Assembly (NCBI GenBank): GCA_900556675.1
Contig: USQE01000079.1
Coordinates: 1-6,000 of the forward strand
Direction: 5' to 3'
Source: an uncultured Collinsella sp.
GTDB taxonomy: Bacteria; Actinomycetota; Coriobacteriia; Coriobacteriales; Coriobacteriaceae
Length of the DNA: 6,000 nt
Positions 5,669 through 6,000 of the stretch are shown here, one piece after another (within the stretch, counting starts at the first letter, position 1; each line of letters begins with the position of its first letter). The notes under the pieces were generated by a model that did not search any database, was not told the DNA's origin, and saw only the letters and a program-made list of their open reading frames with translations. A program made the position numbers and the translations under genes.

Positions 5669-5703
5669 AAGCGACTGGCGGATGCCGGTCGCTTATTTGT
5701 TGT
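5669..5703 (+). terminator. Second intrinsic terminator, behind the tRNA relic
   Basis: AAGCGACTGGC (5669-5679) pairs with GCCGGTCGCTT (5684-5694) over 11 bp with one G-T pair and a GGAT loop. The T-rich TTATTTGTTGT follows. It sits 11 bases after the relic's CCA, much as the first terminator sits behind the intact tRNA, suggesting that a tRNA-plus-terminator arrangement was once present here too. Confidence 0.85.
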
Positions 5704-5722
5704 CGCGACGCGGGTTCGAACC
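5700..5722 (+). repeat. Third T-arm-like copy, TTGTCGC then GGGTTCGAACC
   Basis: TTGTCGC (5700-5706) directly follows the second terminator and is followed after 5 bases by GGGTTCGAACC (5712-5722). The same order occurs after the first terminator: TTGTCGC (5519-5525), 8 bases, then GGGTTCGAACC (5534-5544). The two motifs recur about 180 bases apart. This supports a repeated module or a further attachment-site remnant. No acceptor-end sequence follows this third copy. Confidence 0.5.
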
Positions 5723-6000
5723 AGATCTTCTCTATATATAAGGACGCCTGGCGGCCAAAACCAGCCTTTTACCGACAGGAAACCAAAACCTAATGTCTTT
5801 AGAGTAAAGTAGCCCAGCAGAGATGGCCGACGCCTCAACACCTATAAACCAGCTGGTCATCGCCAATACCAGAAGCCGATGCTTCAGACATGACTTCAGT
5901 GGAACAACTGAAGGATGAATTCATTTGTGAACAAAATATGGAGTGCCAGATTCCCGCCCCCGGGGCCCCTCCGGTCTGGCAATATATCTCCTTGCCGCGC
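5723..6000. other. Lower-GC tail with no recognisable gene
   Basis: GC is about 45% over 5761-5940 by hand count, against roughly 55-60% in the genes. I recognise no protein family or RNA. Visible structures are TATATATA near 5733-5740, a 7-bp hairpin CTTCAGT/ACTGAAG (5894-5900 with 5907-5913), and an inverted repeat TGCCAGA/TCTGGCA (5944-5950 with 5975-5981) around a G/C-only core. A + frame from ATG 5890 is open to the right edge (37 codons), and a - frame from the right edge is open to a stop at 5835. Neither has a ribosome site in view. The composition change fits transferred or decayed island DNA beyond the tRNA. Confidence 0.45.

Noticed and set aside
5476..5722. CRISPR array
   Set aside because: The repeated T-arm motif is only 11-12 bases, unevenly embedded, and the intervening segments are terminators and an insert rather than equal spacers.

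Overview
The window looks like chromosomal DNA from a moderately GC-rich Gram-positive bacterium, most likely a gut actinobacterium of the class Coriobacteriia (Collinsella-like). This assignment is inference from protein style, GTG starts, strong AAGGAG ribosome sites and a GC content near 55-60% in the genes; no sequence search was possible. All recognisable genes lie on the + strand.

Positions 1-131 hold a strong GC-rich hairpin and the leader of a two-component system. An OmpR/PhoB-type response regulator (132-854) is followed after 11 bases by its membrane histidine kinase (866-2431). A hairpin (2490-2509) separates this pair from a purine-biosynthesis unit. That unit is purC (2541-3428, SAICAR synthase), followed with no spacer by a small two-helix membrane protein of unknown function (3429-4004). 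A clear intrinsic terminator (4035-4065) closes it. A clan-M29 metallo-aminopeptidase (4094-5374) comes next. The last bases of that gene carry a well-spaced promoter for tRNA-Lys(UUU) (5403-5475), which ends in a terminator with a C(UUCG)G loop.

From 5476 to 6000 I see no recognisable gene. This stretch has the look of an old tRNA-targeted integration site. It holds a second copy of the tRNA-Lys 3' end, this one with an encoded CCA. That copy is split by a 94-base hairpin-rich insert flanked by a 5-base direct repeat (AACCC). A second terminator and a third T-arm-like GGGTTCGAACC follow, then about 280 bases of visibly lower GC (about 45% in a hand count of 5761-5940) with only short unassigned open frames.

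The genes do not form one pathway. The two-component system and the purC unit are probably separately controlled housekeeping modules. The most unusual part is the layered tRNA-derived structure at 5476-5722.
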